NCBI GenBank assembly: GCA_046729855.1
Contig: JBKPHM010000024.1
Coordinates: 1-64,000 of the forward strand
Direction: 5' to 3'
DNA: 64,000 nucleotides
Origin: DATHSY01 sp046729855
Lineage (GTDB): Bacteria > Actinomycetota > UBA4738 > HRBIN12
Positions 16,823 through 25,724 of this stretch are shown here, in pieces. The position numbers and the translations under genes were made by a program. The notes under the pieces were generated by a model. The model was not told the DNA's origin, searched no databases, and worked only from the letters and a program-made list of their open reading frames with translations. Each line of letters opens with the position of its first letter. Positions within the stretch are counted from its first letter, which is position 1.

Positions 16823-18196
16823 TCACCACCCCGTGTAGAAGAGGATCTCCGTGGCCCCGGCCTGCACCGAGCCGGCGGCGGCGACCGGGCGCACGTCCGC
16901 CACGGCGGGTGCCGCCGAGACCACGAGCAGTGGCACGAAGAAGAGCCAGTTGTGGTCGGTCTCGCCCCTGAACACGCCGAGGACCGACGACAGCGCGATC
17001 GTCGCCAGCACGACCGTCTCGATCCCCGGGCGCCGGGCGCGCCACCGGTCCGACGTGCGCGCGACGACGAGCGCCGCGGTCGCGACCCCAGAGGTGATCA
17101 ACAGCGCGACGACGTTGCCGACGAGCCAGTACGGGTACGAGCGCCGGTACGTGAGGTATGCCGTGTGGCGATCCATCGTCGAACCGTATGCGCCGAGCAG
17201 GTCGATGCCCGTCGAGAGGCGGATCGCGACCACGCACGCCGCGAACGCGACGAGCGCGACCACGCCCCGGACGACGACGGGCCTCCACGGGACGCCGTCC
17301 CGGAGTGCCAGCAGTCCCACGCCGACGCCGAGCGGCCCGAGCGCCAGGGCTGCCCAGGAAAGCGTGGAGGCGAGCGCCGCTAACGCGCCGGCCCCGAACG
17401 CCCACGCCGTCGACCGCGGCGCGCGCACGACGGCGGCGAACGACGCCACCACGGCCGTCATGAAGACCACGTCCATCGACGTCGCCGTGTACACCAGCAC
17501 CCCGGGGGTGCTCGCGAACAGCACCGCCGCGACGCGGGCCGTCCGGTCGTCGTACAGCTCCCTCGCGCTCAGGTACGTGGGGACGACGCCGAGCGCTCCG
17601 ATCAGCATCACGATCAGCACGACGGACAGCACCCCGCCGCCGGTCGCGCGGGAGATCAGCCAAAGGAAGATCGGCGCGCCGGGCGGGTGCGTGGTCACGT
17701 GCAGCGGCAGGAACGCGAACCCGAGCCGGTTGAGCTCGTCGAACCGCTCGGCGAACGCGCGCGGCCCGAGCTCATCGACGATCGGGACGGCGGCCATGTA
17801 CTCGCCGTGGCGTTCGAACGGCGCGGTCAGCAGCGCAGTCCCGGTCCCGGGCAGACAGCAGCCGGCGAACGTCCGGATCCGTCCGGATTGTATCGCGAGC
17901 GAGCCCGCCAGCAGCCACACGACGATCATCAGCAAGGCCAGGAACGCCGCGGGCGGCAACCGCATCACCCACGGGATAGACACAACGAAGGCGACGCCGA
18001 GGACCAGGGGCGCGACGACGCCGGGTCCGATCGCCGGACGCCAGTTCAGGAACAGCGGCGGCAGGTCCGCCGGGAAGTGCACGCGCGACCATGGGACGAA
18101 AAAGGACACCGCGACGAACCCGAGCAGCAGCAGCGTCGTGGCCGCGTACGCGGCGCGCGGGCGCGACCGCTCCTCCGGCGGTCGCGGGTAGCTCAC
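16823..18196 (-). CDS. GT-C-like polytopic membrane protein (putative glycosyltransferase)
   Basis: A 457-residue membrane protein with about eleven helices. The first extracytoplasmic loop is long and the central part has the THPPGAPIFLWL motif, which recurs in membrane mannosyl/arabinosyltransferase-like GT-C proteins of actinobacteria. Its donor would be a polyprenyl-phosphate sugar. The GTG at 18196 overlaps the stop of the upstream PafA-like lipoprotein gene (GTGA); a start at 18223 would overlap by 31 bases and is less likely. It is the last gene of a four-gene coupled operon and its stop is one base from the convergent PafA-like gene. The sugar and acceptor are unknown. Confidence 0.7.
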   Translation of the reverse strand: MSYPRPPEERSRPRAAYAATTLLLLGFVAVSFFVPWSRVHFPADLPPLFLNWRPAIGPGVVAPLVLGVAFVVSIPWVMRLPPAAFLALLMIVVWLLAGSLAIQSGRIRTFAGCCLPGTGTALLTAPFERHGEYMAAVPIVDELGPRAFAERFDELNRLGFAFLPLHVTTHPPGAPIFLWLISRATGGGVLSVVLIVMLIGALGVVPTYLSARELYDDRTARVAAVLFASTPGVLVYTATSMDVVFMTAVVASFAAVVRAPRSTAWAFGAGALAALASTLSWAALALGPLGVGVGLLALRDGVPWRPVVVRGVVALVAFAACVVAIRLSTGIDLLGAYGSTMDRHTAYLTYRRSYPYWLVGNVVALLITSGVATAALVVARTSDRWRARRPGIETVVLATIALSSVLGVFRGETDHNWLFFVPLLVVSAAPAVADVRPVAAAGSVQAGATEILFYTGW

Positions 18197-19878
18197 CGCT
18201 CCGCCGACGCCTCGGGCAGGCACGGGAGCCGGGACAGCAACGTGGACGGTAGCGCGGCCGAGAACACCTCCGTGTCCGCGCGCCCGGGCTGCGGCTCCTG
18301 GTTCGCCCTGACGGTGTCGGCCTGCGTGAGGTGCATCAAGAAGTCCGAGACCTCGACCAGCGTGAACCCGTTGTCCCGCAGCTCGTCCGTGTTGAGCCAG
18401 ATCTCGGTCGGTCTGACCTTCTCGACGAGCGGCACGCGGTCGCGGTCGGCGTCGAACGCGGTCGCGACCTGGTCCTCGAGACGGTCGATATCGATCAGGA
18501 AGGTGCCCGAGACCTCGGGGTCACGTTGCGTCCCATGATCGGCGAGGATCGTCATCACCCACCGACCGGCGCCCACCTCGTCGTCGAGGAACGCAACGAG
18601 CTCGCGGAGCGCGTCGTCCTGCCACGCGACGGCATCCGCCATCTCGAACGAGTCCGCGCTGAACAGGTGCCCGATCGTGTCGATCGCCTTGTAATTCAGG
18701 TACAGCAGGTCCGGCACGTCGTCGTCGCCGAACCCCTCGCGGGCGACGACCTCACGGATCAACGCCGTCTGGTACGGCGTCCGCGCCGGCGTGTCGAACC
18801 CGTGCGCAAGCTGGTCGATGTCGTTCGTCCGCCACTTCCCGTCGAGCGCGCCGTCGGATTGGTCCAGCTTCCGCACGTACGCCGTCACCGGTGGGAGGTC
18901 GTTCACGTACGCGGGCAGGTCGTAGAACGGCGCCATGGCCGCCGTGAGGTTCCACTGCTCCGACTCGGCGCCCGCCGTGGGGGCGAACTCCTTCTCGCGC
19001 GTGACGGCGATGTCGCGGTCGCCGCCTCCCCACTGCGAACCGTGGCTCATCATCATCACGTGCGCGGCGAGCGTCGCGATCGCGCCGTCGATCGGGCGGT
19101 TGCCGTGCGCGCGGTCGTAGACGTCCGCGAGCGTCGGATCGACCAGGAACGCCGGCCCGTTCGCGTTCGGCTTCTGGAGCTTCTCGTTCAACCGGATGTA
19201 CTCGTCCACGAAGCCATGGCGCATCGGGAAGGTTCCCGTCCCGATCGTCGCATGGGCGACCGGGGTGTTCGTCGGCGAGGCTCCGACGGTGACGTCGGTG
19301 AACAGGGCGGCGTCCTCGGCCAACGACCGCAGGTACGGCCAGGCGTTGGGCCACCGATCGAGGACGTCCCATCCGCCCGAGTCCCACACGAGCGTGATGA
19401 GCAGCCGCGGGAGCGGCCGCTCCGCCGTTGGCAGCAGCGCCTGGGCCTGGGCCTGCCCGTCGGGCGTCGGGAACGAGGACTTGAGGAGTGCCGCCTGCGT
19501 CGGCGCCACGTCGGCGAGCGTGATCGGACGGTCGTACACGCCGGGCCGGACGTACCCGGGCCCAACGATCACGACCGGAACGTCCTGCGTGTAGTCGAAC
19601 GGCGTGGCGTGCGTCAGCCCTCCATGCACGAAGGCCCACTCGTACGGAACGATCTGGATGTCGCCGCTCCGGCCGAGCATCACGCCGCGCCACGTCCGGA
19701 GCAGGACCTCGTGCGATGTCTGCAGGCACACCCGACGTGCGAGCGTCTCGCTCGACGTCTTCGGCCCGGCGGCCGACGTCGGCCGCACGGACGAGCCACC
19801 GCCGGCGGAACGCTCATCCCCGCCGGTGCATGCGGCGAGGACGAGGCACGCGAGGAGCGCGACGAGCGCTCGCCTCAC
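18193..19878 (-). CDS. Circularly permuted PafA-like lipoprotein phosphatase, copy 3 of operon
   Basis: A 561-residue lipoprotein (lipobox LAAC, Cys17). The N-terminal segment contains LGRSGDIQIVP (about 68-78), ligand His90 (LTHATPFDY), VPVVIVGPG and LADVAPTQAALL. In standard PafA-type enzymes these elements lie at the C-terminus. The core follows: Asp166 (WDSGGWD), nucleophile Thr205 (SPTNTPVAHAT), Asp400/His404 (AIDTIGH) and Asp447-His448 (ADHG), so all metal ligands are present. The C-terminal part (PTEIWLNTDELRDNGF) ends at the point where a normal PafA would continue into the displaced segment. The GTG start at 19878 overlaps the previous stop (GTGA). It probably hydrolyses a phosphate mono- or diester at the outer face of the membrane. 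Confidence 0.85.
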   Translation of the reverse strand: MRRALVALLACLVLAACTGGDERSAGGGSSVRPTSAAGPKTSSETLARRVCLQTSHEVLLRTWRGVMLGRSGDIQIVPYEWAFVHGGLTHATPFDYTQDVPVVIVGPGYVRPGVYDRPITLADVAPTQAALLKSSFPTPDGQAQAQALLPTAERPLPRLLITLVWDSGGWDVLDRWPNAWPYLRSLAEDAALFTDVTVGASPTNTPVAHATIGTGTFPMRHGFVDEYIRLNEKLQKPNANGPAFLVDPTLADVYDRAHGNRPIDGAIATLAAHVMMMSHGSQWGGGDRDIAVTREKEFAPTAGAESEQWNLTAAMAPFYDLPAYVNDLPPVTAYVRKLDQSDGALDGKWRTNDIDQLAHGFDTPARTPYQTALIREVVAREGFGDDDVPDLLYLNYKAIDTIGHLFSADSFEMADAVAWQDDALRELVAFLDDEVGAGRWVMTILADHGTQRDPEVSGTFLIDIDRLEDQVATAFDADRDRVPLVEKVRPTEIWLNTDELRDNGFTLVEVSDFLMHLTQADTVRANQEPQPGRADTEVFSAALPSTLLSRLPCLPEASAER

Positions 19879-21578
19879 CCGCGAGCCTCGTCCAGGCACT
19901 TCAACCGCGGCAGCAGCGAGATCGGAAACGCCGCGGCGAACACCCGCTCGTCGCGTTCGGCGGCCGCGACGGTCGAGGGATCGGTCGAGGCCTGTCCCTT
20001 CGTGTACTCGAGGACGAACCGCGCGATCTGCTCGAGCGTGTAGCCGTTTTCCCGCATGACCGACTCGTTCACGTAGATCTGGCTCGTCCGAACGGCGAGG
20101 AACACCGAGCCACCACCGGACGCGGGGAACGCGGCGTCGAGGTCGCGCGTGAGCTCGGGAGGCGTCACCTGAAACGCGCCCGACACCTTCGGGTCGAACT
20201 GCGCGCCGTGGTCCGCCGTGAGGACCATCGCCCACCGCCCCGGTCCGACCTCATCGTCGAGGAACGAGACGAGGTGGCCCAGGGCGGCATCCTGCGTGCG
20301 GAGCGTGTCCCGCATCTCGGGCGAGTTCGCGCTCCAGATATGGCTGACGTGGTCGATCGCCTTGAAGTTGATGAACAGCAGATCGGGGACGTCGTCGTCG
20401 CCGAACCCCTCGTGCGCGATCACCTCTTCGACCATGTCGTTCTGGTACGGGATCCGGGCGGGCGTCGCCCACCCCCCTTCGTACTGCTCGATCGAGTTGT
20501 CGCGCCACTTCCCGTCACGCGCGCCGTCGGCCGCATCGACCGCGTCGACGTAGGACGACAGCGGTGGCAGGTCGTTCACGTACGCCGGGAACTCGAAGAA
20601 GGGCTGGTTCTTGCCCTGGAGGTTCCAGGTGGTCCCCTCGGCGCCCTCGTTGCTCTCGGGGTCGAGCGGTGTCCGCAGCACGGCGATGTCCCGATCGCCG
20701 CCGCCCCAGAGCGCACCGTGGCTCATCATGTTGAGGTGCCAGGTGACGCTGGCGAGCCCGCCGACGAGCGGCTCGTTGTCCATCGCCCTGTCGTACAGGT
20801 CGGCGAGCGTCGGCTCCATCAACAGGAGCGGCCCCAGCGCCCCGGCGCGGACCAGGCCACCGTCGAGACGGAACTCGGCGTCGACCTGTCCCGTGCGCAT
20901 CGGGAAGGCGCCCGTCCCGATCGTGGCGTGCGTCGCGGGGGTGATCGAGGGCGACGAACCGACGTTCGCGCGGTCGTACCAGACGCCCCGTTCGATCATC
21001 GACCTGAGCACGGGCCAGTCGTTCGGATAGGTATCCAGGACGCTTCGACCGCCGGCGTCCCAGACGAGCGTGACGATCAGCGGCGGCGGCGTCGGCCCGT
21101 CGGCCCCTGCCTCGTCGACGACCTCGGGGAGCACGTGCCCGTCGTCCGACTCGAAGGGAAAGCCGAGCATGGCCGCCTGCGTCGGCGGGATGTCCGCGAT
21201 CGTCACCGGCCGCTCGACGCGCCCGACCGCCGGGACGACGCCGGGCCCGTACCAGAACAGCGGCACGTCCTGGAGGTAGTCCCACGGGCCGGAATGCGGG
21301 AAGTTCGTGCCGAGGAAGTTCGGCTCCTGCGGGATCACCGCGATCTGTCCCGAGCGCGCCGGATCGGTCCCGCGCCAGACGCGGACCAGATAGCGGTGCG
21401 GCATCGCGCACGCCGCGTCGGCCAGCACGCCGGGCGCCGGCTCGACCGGCGGCGTGGTGACGGCGCCGGAGCCGGCCGGCGCGGTCGTCGTCCCGCCCCG
21501 GGTCTGCGGTGGCGGCGATGTGCAGGCCGCCGTCGCGGCGAACGCGACGGCCACGATCCCCACCCTGCGCCACCTCAC
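19875..21578 (-). CDS. Circularly permuted PafA-like lipoprotein phosphatase, copy 2 of operon
   Basis: A 567-residue lipoprotein (TAAC, Cys19), followed by a Pro/Thr-rich linker. It has the same permuted plan as its neighbours: displaced segment with ARSGQIAVIP, ligand His95 (FPHSGPWDY), VPLFWYGPG and IADIPPTQAAML, then the core with Asp174, nucleophile Thr213 (SPSITPATHAT), Asp409/His413 (AIDHVSH) and Asp456-His457 (ADHG). It is clearly a tandem paralog of the genes on both sides. The GTG at 21578 overlaps the previous stop by four bases. A longer reading to 21719 is not used because the lipoprotein signal begins at the GTG. Confidence 0.85.
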   Translation of the reverse strand: MRWRRVGIVAVAFAATAACTSPPPQTRGGTTTAPAGSGAVTTPPVEPAPGVLADAACAMPHRYLVRVWRGTDPARSGQIAVIPQEPNFLGTNFPHSGPWDYLQDVPLFWYGPGVVPAVGRVERPVTIADIPPTQAAMLGFPFESDDGHVLPEVVDEAGADGPTPPPLIVTLVWDAGGRSVLDTYPNDWPVLRSMIERGVWYDRANVGSSPSITPATHATIGTGAFPMRTGQVDAEFRLDGGLVRAGALGPLLLMEPTLADLYDRAMDNEPLVGGLASVTWHLNMMSHGALWGGGDRDIAVLRTPLDPESNEGAEGTTWNLQGKNQPFFEFPAYVNDLPPLSSYVDAVDAADGARDGKWRDNSIEQYEGGWATPARIPYQNDMVEEVIAHEGFGDDDVPDLLFINFKAIDHVSHIWSANSPEMRDTLRTQDAALGHLVSFLDDEVGPGRWAMVLTADHGAQFDPKVSGAFQVTPPELTRDLDAAFPASGGGSVFLAVRTSQIYVNESVMRENGYTLEQIARFVLEYTKGQASTDPSTVAAAERDERVFAAAFPISLLPRLKCLDEARG

Positions 21579-23275
21579 GAGCGGGCCTCCGGCAGGCACG
21601 GCAAGTCGCGCATGATCGACGAAGGGTACGCCGCCTGGAACACCGTCTCGCCGGCCTCGTCCGCGGGGACCGTAGTCCCGGGCGCGGCCGCGTCCGCCTT
21701 GGTGAGGGCCATGACCCACTGCGCGACGCGAGCGAGTGTGCCGCCGTTCTGGCGAAGCTCGTCTACGTTCAGGAAGATCTGGGTCGGTTGAACCAACTCG
21801 ACGATCCGATCCGCGTCACCGTCGAGATCGAACGAGGCCTGGATCCCGGCCGAGACCGCCGCCGTCGAGATCTGGAACGCGCCGGAAACCTTGGGATCGG
21901 GGATCGCTCCGTGATCCGCCGTGAGGACCATCGCCCACTGCCCGCGCCCGACCCGTTGGTCGAGGAACGAGACCAGATCGCGCAGCGCCTCGTCCTGCGC
22001 GCGGACGGCGTCTTTCATCTCCGGGCTGTCCACCGTCCACACGTGACTGATGTAGTCGATCATCTTGTAGTTGACGAACAGCATGTCCGGGACATCGTCG
22101 GCGCCGAACCCCTCTCGCTCGATCATCTCTTTCAGCACGCGAGTCTGGTATGGGATCCGCGCCGGCGTGTCGAAACCTCGGAGCAACGGCTCGATCTCGT
22201 TGCTCCGCCACCGGCCGTCGAGCTGGCCGTCCGCGGCGTCGACCGCGCGGACGTCCGCCTCGAAACCCGAGACGTCGTTCAGGTAGTCCGGGAACCGGTA
22301 GTAGGGCGCGAGCTGCGGGGTCAGGTTCCACTCGAAGCCCTCGGCGCCCAGCGTCTCCGCGCCGATCTGCTCGCGGATCACCGCGACGTCGTGATCGCCG
22401 CCGCCCCACATCGAGCCGTGGCCGAGCATTCCGAGGTGGATCGACACCGTGCCGAGCTCGCCGACGATCGGCCGGTTGCCCATCGCGACGTCGTAGACGT
22501 CGGCGAGCGTCGGCGTAACGAGGTACGCGGGCCCCGCCCTCCACGGGCTATCGAGGCTCTCGCCGATCCGCATCCGGTGCGCGACGATGCCGCTGCTCCG
22601 CGGGAAGGCGCCGGTCCCGATCGTCGCGTGGATCTGCGCGGTGCTCGTCGGCGACGATCCCACGGACGCGTCGTCGTACCACGTGCCCTCGGGGATCAGT
22701 GACCGGAGGTAGGGCCAGTCGTTCGGCCACCGCGCCAGCACGTTGCGACCGGCCGCGTCCCAGATCAGCGTCACGATCAACTTTGGCGGACGGCGGTCAC
22801 CTTCCAGCGCCTCGATCATGGGCACGCCGTCGATCGCGCGGAACGGGAAGCCGAGGAGCTCTGCCTGCGTCGGCGCGATGCCGGCCACGGTGACGGGGCG
22901 GTCGACATCCCCGGCCGCCGCGATGTGGCCCGGGCCGTACCAGAACAGCGGGACATCGACGGCCCAGTCCCACGGCCCGACGTGCGGCAGCCCCGACCCG
23001 ACGAAGTTGGGCTCCTTGGGCAGGATCTGGAGCTCGGCGCTGCGGTCGGCACGCCAGCCCCGCCACGTTCGCAGGAGCCACTCGTGCGGGAGCGAGCACG
23101 CGATGTCCCCCGGGGCGCCGCGGTGCTGCGGCCCATCCTGGGACGGGCGGGCGCTCGCCGACGGTCGGTTCGCGGGCGGGGGGCTCTCGCGTCTGCCCGG
23201 CTCGCGGCCTCCGGTGCACCCCACGACGAGCATGCCGAGAGCGAGCGCCAACGCGGGCATCCGTCGCGGGGTCAC
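21575..23275 (-). CDS. Circularly permuted PafA-like lipoprotein phosphatase, copy 1 of operon
   Basis: A 566-residue lipoprotein (LVVGC, Cys20) and the first gene of the coupled operon 23275-16823. Displaced N-terminal segment: ADRSAELQILP, ligand His98 (LPHVGPWDW), VPLFWYGPG, IAPTQAELLGFPF. Core: Asp173 (IWDAAGRN), nucleophile Thr212 (SPTSTAQIHAT), MIDYISH and TADHG. The WGGGD motif near residue 285 is shared with the other two lipoproteins. The GTG at 23275 gives a short basic n-region; ATG at 23260 is also possible. It is divergent from the pseudoenzyme paralog, with 92 bases between. Confidence 0.85.
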   Translation of the reverse strand: MTPRRMPALALALGMLVVGCTGGREPGRRESPPPANRPSASARPSQDGPQHRGAPGDIACSLPHEWLLRTWRGWRADRSAELQILPKEPNFVGSGLPHVGPWDWAVDVPLFWYGPGHIAAAGDVDRPVTVAGIAPTQAELLGFPFRAIDGVPMIEALEGDRRPPKLIVTLIWDAAGRNVLARWPNDWPYLRSLIPEGTWYDDASVGSSPTSTAQIHATIGTGAFPRSSGIVAHRMRIGESLDSPWRAGPAYLVTPTLADVYDVAMGNRPIVGELGTVSIHLGMLGHGSMWGGGDHDVAVIREQIGAETLGAEGFEWNLTPQLAPYYRFPDYLNDVSGFEADVRAVDAADGQLDGRWRSNEIEPLLRGFDTPARIPYQTRVLKEMIEREGFGADDVPDMLFVNYKMIDYISHVWTVDSPEMKDAVRAQDEALRDLVSFLDQRVGRGQWAMVLTADHGAIPDPKVSGAFQISTAAVSAGIQASFDLDGDADRIVELVQPTQIFLNVDELRQNGGTLARVAQWVMALTKADAAAPGTTVPADEAGETVFQAAYPSSIMRDLPCLPEARS

Positions 23276-23352
23276 GAAATGGATAGGAAACAAGGAACAG
23301 GCTCGACCGGCAACCGCGGACCCGCGCGGGCACCCTCGCCGCCGTCGCGCGG

Positions 23353-23358
23353 TAGCGT
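23353..23358 (+). promoter_or_regulatory. -10 element (TAGCGT)
   Basis: TAGCGT ends 9 bases before the ATG at 23368 of the PafA-like pseudoenzyme, with no Shine-Dalgarno sequence between. Confidence 0.35.
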
Positions 23359-23367
23359 GATGCCTCG

Positions 23368-24714
23368 ATGTCCGGACGTAGGCTCGTGCTGCTGCTGATC
23401 CTTCTCGCGGCGATCGGTCTTCCGGCGGGCGCGCTCCGAGCCGCATGCGCGGGGCGCTCGTGCGACGTTGGCGTCGGCGAATCCGCCCGCGTGCCGTTCT
23501 GCCCGCTGCCCGCCGCGGTCCGGACGGCGATCGAGCACGGGTACTACGAGGGCCGGTCGCCCGACGTCCTGGCCGTCACGGCGGCCGGGTCCGCGATCGC
23601 GGGTCCGCAGGCCGTCGCGTCGGGATCGATCGCATGGCCGTCCGGGACGGCGGCGCCTTCCCGGGTCCCGCTGGTGTTCGCGGGCGCCGGTGTCGATCCG
23701 AGCGCCGGCATCCCCGACGGGACGACGCTCGATCGCGTGGCACCCACCGTCGCCGAGATCATCGACCTGCGTCGGGCGCACCCGGGGGTTCGTTCGGGAA
23801 GGGCCATCTCGGGCGTCGCCGACGGCTCCACCCCGGCCCTCGTCGTGCTGATCGCGTGGAGCGGTGTGGGCGCCCGCGCGCTGGGCGCAGAGTCCGACGC
23901 CTGGCCGCGGCTCCGCGAGCTCGCGGCGGAGACGCCGTCAACGTTCGCCGCTGACCCGGGTTCGGTACCGCTGGACCCGGCCGCCGTGCTCACGACGATC
24001 GGGACGGGCGGGCTGCCGTTCCAGCACGGCATCACGGCGAGCGTCGTGCGCAACGACGAGGGAGAGGCGATCCGGCCGTTCACGCGGGGGGCCCCGCTGC
24101 CAGTGATCGCGTCACTCGCCGAGGACCTCGACGAAACGAGCCGCGGCGCGGCCTTCGTCGGGCTCATCGCGAAGCGACCGGAAGACCGCGGCCTCGTCGG
24201 CGGGCGTTGGTACCTCAAGCGCCGGCAGCCCAGTGACGACGTGGTGGTCCGAGCGAGCGGCACGAAGGCCGTCGTTCGGAGCGAGCGGATGGTCCGGGAC
24301 CTTGCCGACTCCAGCGCCGGGCGCGATGACGTCCCGGACCTCCTGGGGATCGTCTTGGAGGGCGACGTCCGCTCGCTCGATCGGTGGACGTCGCGGATCG
24401 CGGACGCGGCAGATCGCGCCACCGACGGTCAGACACTCTTGGTCGTCGCGGGCACGGGCGACGTGGCCGATGCTTCGGCGGCGGCCGCGGAGCCGTTGAT
24501 CGCCGACGCCGCGGCCGAGCTCCCGGGCGGCGGCGCGCTGATCGAGGACGTCGTGGCCGGCGGCGTCTTCCTTGACCAGAAGGTCCTCGCCGAGGAGGGT
24601 ACAACCGGTCAAGCGGTCGTCGAGGCGTTGCTGTCGCTCGAGGACGCCGACGGCGCCGCGATGGTGCGCGATGCGTTCCAGGGCTTTGCGGTCTCGTTCG
24701 CGAGGTACTGCTGA
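23368..24714 (+). CDS. Exported PafA-like paralog lacking catalytic residues (putative pseudoenzyme)
   Basis: A 448-residue protein with a signal peptide (LVLLLILLAAIGLPAGA). It keeps the permuted plan of its neighbours (YYEGRSPDVLAV, VPLVFAGAGV, DRVAPTVAEII, then LVVLIAWSGVGARAL and the glycine-rich TTIGTGGLPFQHGITA), but the catalytic positions are gone. The first metal Asp is Ser165. The nucleophile Thr is Pro204 and the following His is Leu208. The ADHG motif is replaced by AGTGDVAD, and the DxxxH pair is absent. It is about 115 residues shorter than the lipoproteins. It probably binds a partner or ligand rather than catalysing. Its stop overlaps the permease start (TGATG). Confidence 0.75.
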   Translation: MSGRRLVLLLILLAAIGLPAGALRAACAGRSCDVGVGESARVPFCPLPAAVRTAIEHGYYEGRSPDVLAVTAAGSAIAGPQAVASGSIAWPSGTAAPSRVPLVFAGAGVDPSAGIPDGTTLDRVAPTVAEIIDLRRAHPGVRSGRAISGVADGSTPALVVLIAWSGVGARALGAESDAWPRLRELAAETPSTFAADPGSVPLDPAAVLTTIGTGGLPFQHGITASVVRNDEGEAIRPFTRGAPLPVIASLAEDLDETSRGAAFVGLIAKRPEDRGLVGGRWYLKRRQPSDDVVVRASGTKAVVRSERMVRDLADSSAGRDDVPDLLGIVLEGDVRSLDRWTSRIADAADRATDGQTLLVVAGTGDVADASAAAAEPLIADAAAELPGGGALIEDVVAGGVFLDQKVLAEEGTTGQAVVEALLSLEDADGAAMVRDAFQGFAVSFARYC

Positions 24715-25724
24715 TGGCGGAGCTGGTCGAACACGACGTCTCCACGCCGGCGAACCGTTCGACCGCCGTCGCGGTCGTCGGGGTGCTGGTCGCGCTGGCG
24801 GCGCTCCTGCCGTTCACGGACCCGGGGCGGATCGCGTGGGTGCAGACCTTCCTGATCCTGTTCGGGTCGCTGCTGGTCCAGGCGCTTCCGTTCGTGCTGC
24901 TGGGCGCCCTCGCGTCGTCGGTGATCGAGGTGTTCGTCCCGGTCGGCACGCTCCAGGCGATCGCGCGACTGCCGCGCCCGCTCCAGTTGCCGGCCGCAGC
25001 CCTGGCCGGGCTCGCGTTCCCGATCTGCGAGTGCGGCTCCGTGCCGGTCGCGAGGCGGCTGGCGACGCGTGGGCTCTCTGCGGGGGCCGCGATCACCTTC
25101 ATGCTGGCCGCACCCGTTCTCAACCCCGTCGTCGTTGCCTCGACGTTCTTCGCGTACCGCGGTCGGGAGTCGATGTGGACGATGGTCCTCGGCCGGTTCG
25201 TCATCGGGTTCGTCGTCGCCGTCGTGGCCGGGTGGGTGATCGGAGCGACGTCGCGGGATCAGCTGCTCAGGCCACGTGCCGACGATGGACACGCGCACCG
25301 CGTCGAGCTCGGCCGCCCCGAGTCGAGGTGGCGGCGCCTGTTCGTCCATCTCGGCGACGACTTCCTGTTCATGGGCCGGTACCTGATCCTCGGCGCGACC
25401 GCCGCAGCGGCCGTGCAGACGTTCCTGCCCGCGTCGTTGCTCTCGGGCGTCGCAAGTCTGCCGATCGTCGGGTTGGTGGCGATGATGGCCCTCGCCGCCG
25501 CGCTGTCGCTGTGCTCGGAATCGGACGCGTTCGTGGCGGCGTCGTTCGTGCAGTTCGGCGCCGCATCGCAGCTGGCGTTCCTGGTGTTCGGGCCGATGGT
25601 CGACCTCAAGCTGATCGCGCTGTACTCGGGCACGTTCAGGTCCGGGCTCGTCCGCCCGATCGTGGTGGTGGTGGCGGCGACGACGCTCGTCGCGACGCTC
25701 TGGGTCCAGGTGATCTTCGGATGA
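24714..25724 (+). CDS. Permease of the YraQ/YcgR type (PF03773)
   Basis: A 336-residue membrane protein with eight to ten helices and the family motif FPICECGSVPVARRL near residue 101, plus a related second-half motif around CSESDAFVAASF. This family is described as putative permeases linked to metal or small-molecule transport; the true substrate is not settled. The ATG overlaps the previous stop by one base, and the stop overlaps the start of the TIGR03943 gene, so the three genes are coupled. The permease and TIGR03943 genes are paired in many Gram-positive genomes. Confidence 0.85.
   Translation: MAELVEHDVSTPANRSTAVAVVGVLVALAALLPFTDPGRIAWVQTFLILFGSLLVQALPFVLLGALASSVIEVFVPVGTLQAIARLPRPLQLPAAALAGLAFPICECGSVPVARRLATRGLSAGAAITFMLAAPVLNPVVVASTFFAYRGRESMWTMVLGRFVIGFVVAVVAGWVIGATSRDQLLRPRADDGHAHRVELGRPESRWRRLFVHLGDDFLFMGRYLILGATAAAAVQTFLPASLLSGVASLPIVGLVAMMALAAALSLCSESDAFVAASFVQFGAASQLAFLVFGPMVDLKLIALYSGTFRSGLVRPIVVVVAATTLVATLWVQVIFG

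Noticed and set aside
18331..21791. Long open frames (570 and 691 codons) on the plus strand opposite the PafA-like lipoproteins
   Set aside because: They are the antisense of strongly supported genes, have Arg/His-rich low-complexity products without motifs, and arise from high third-position GC.
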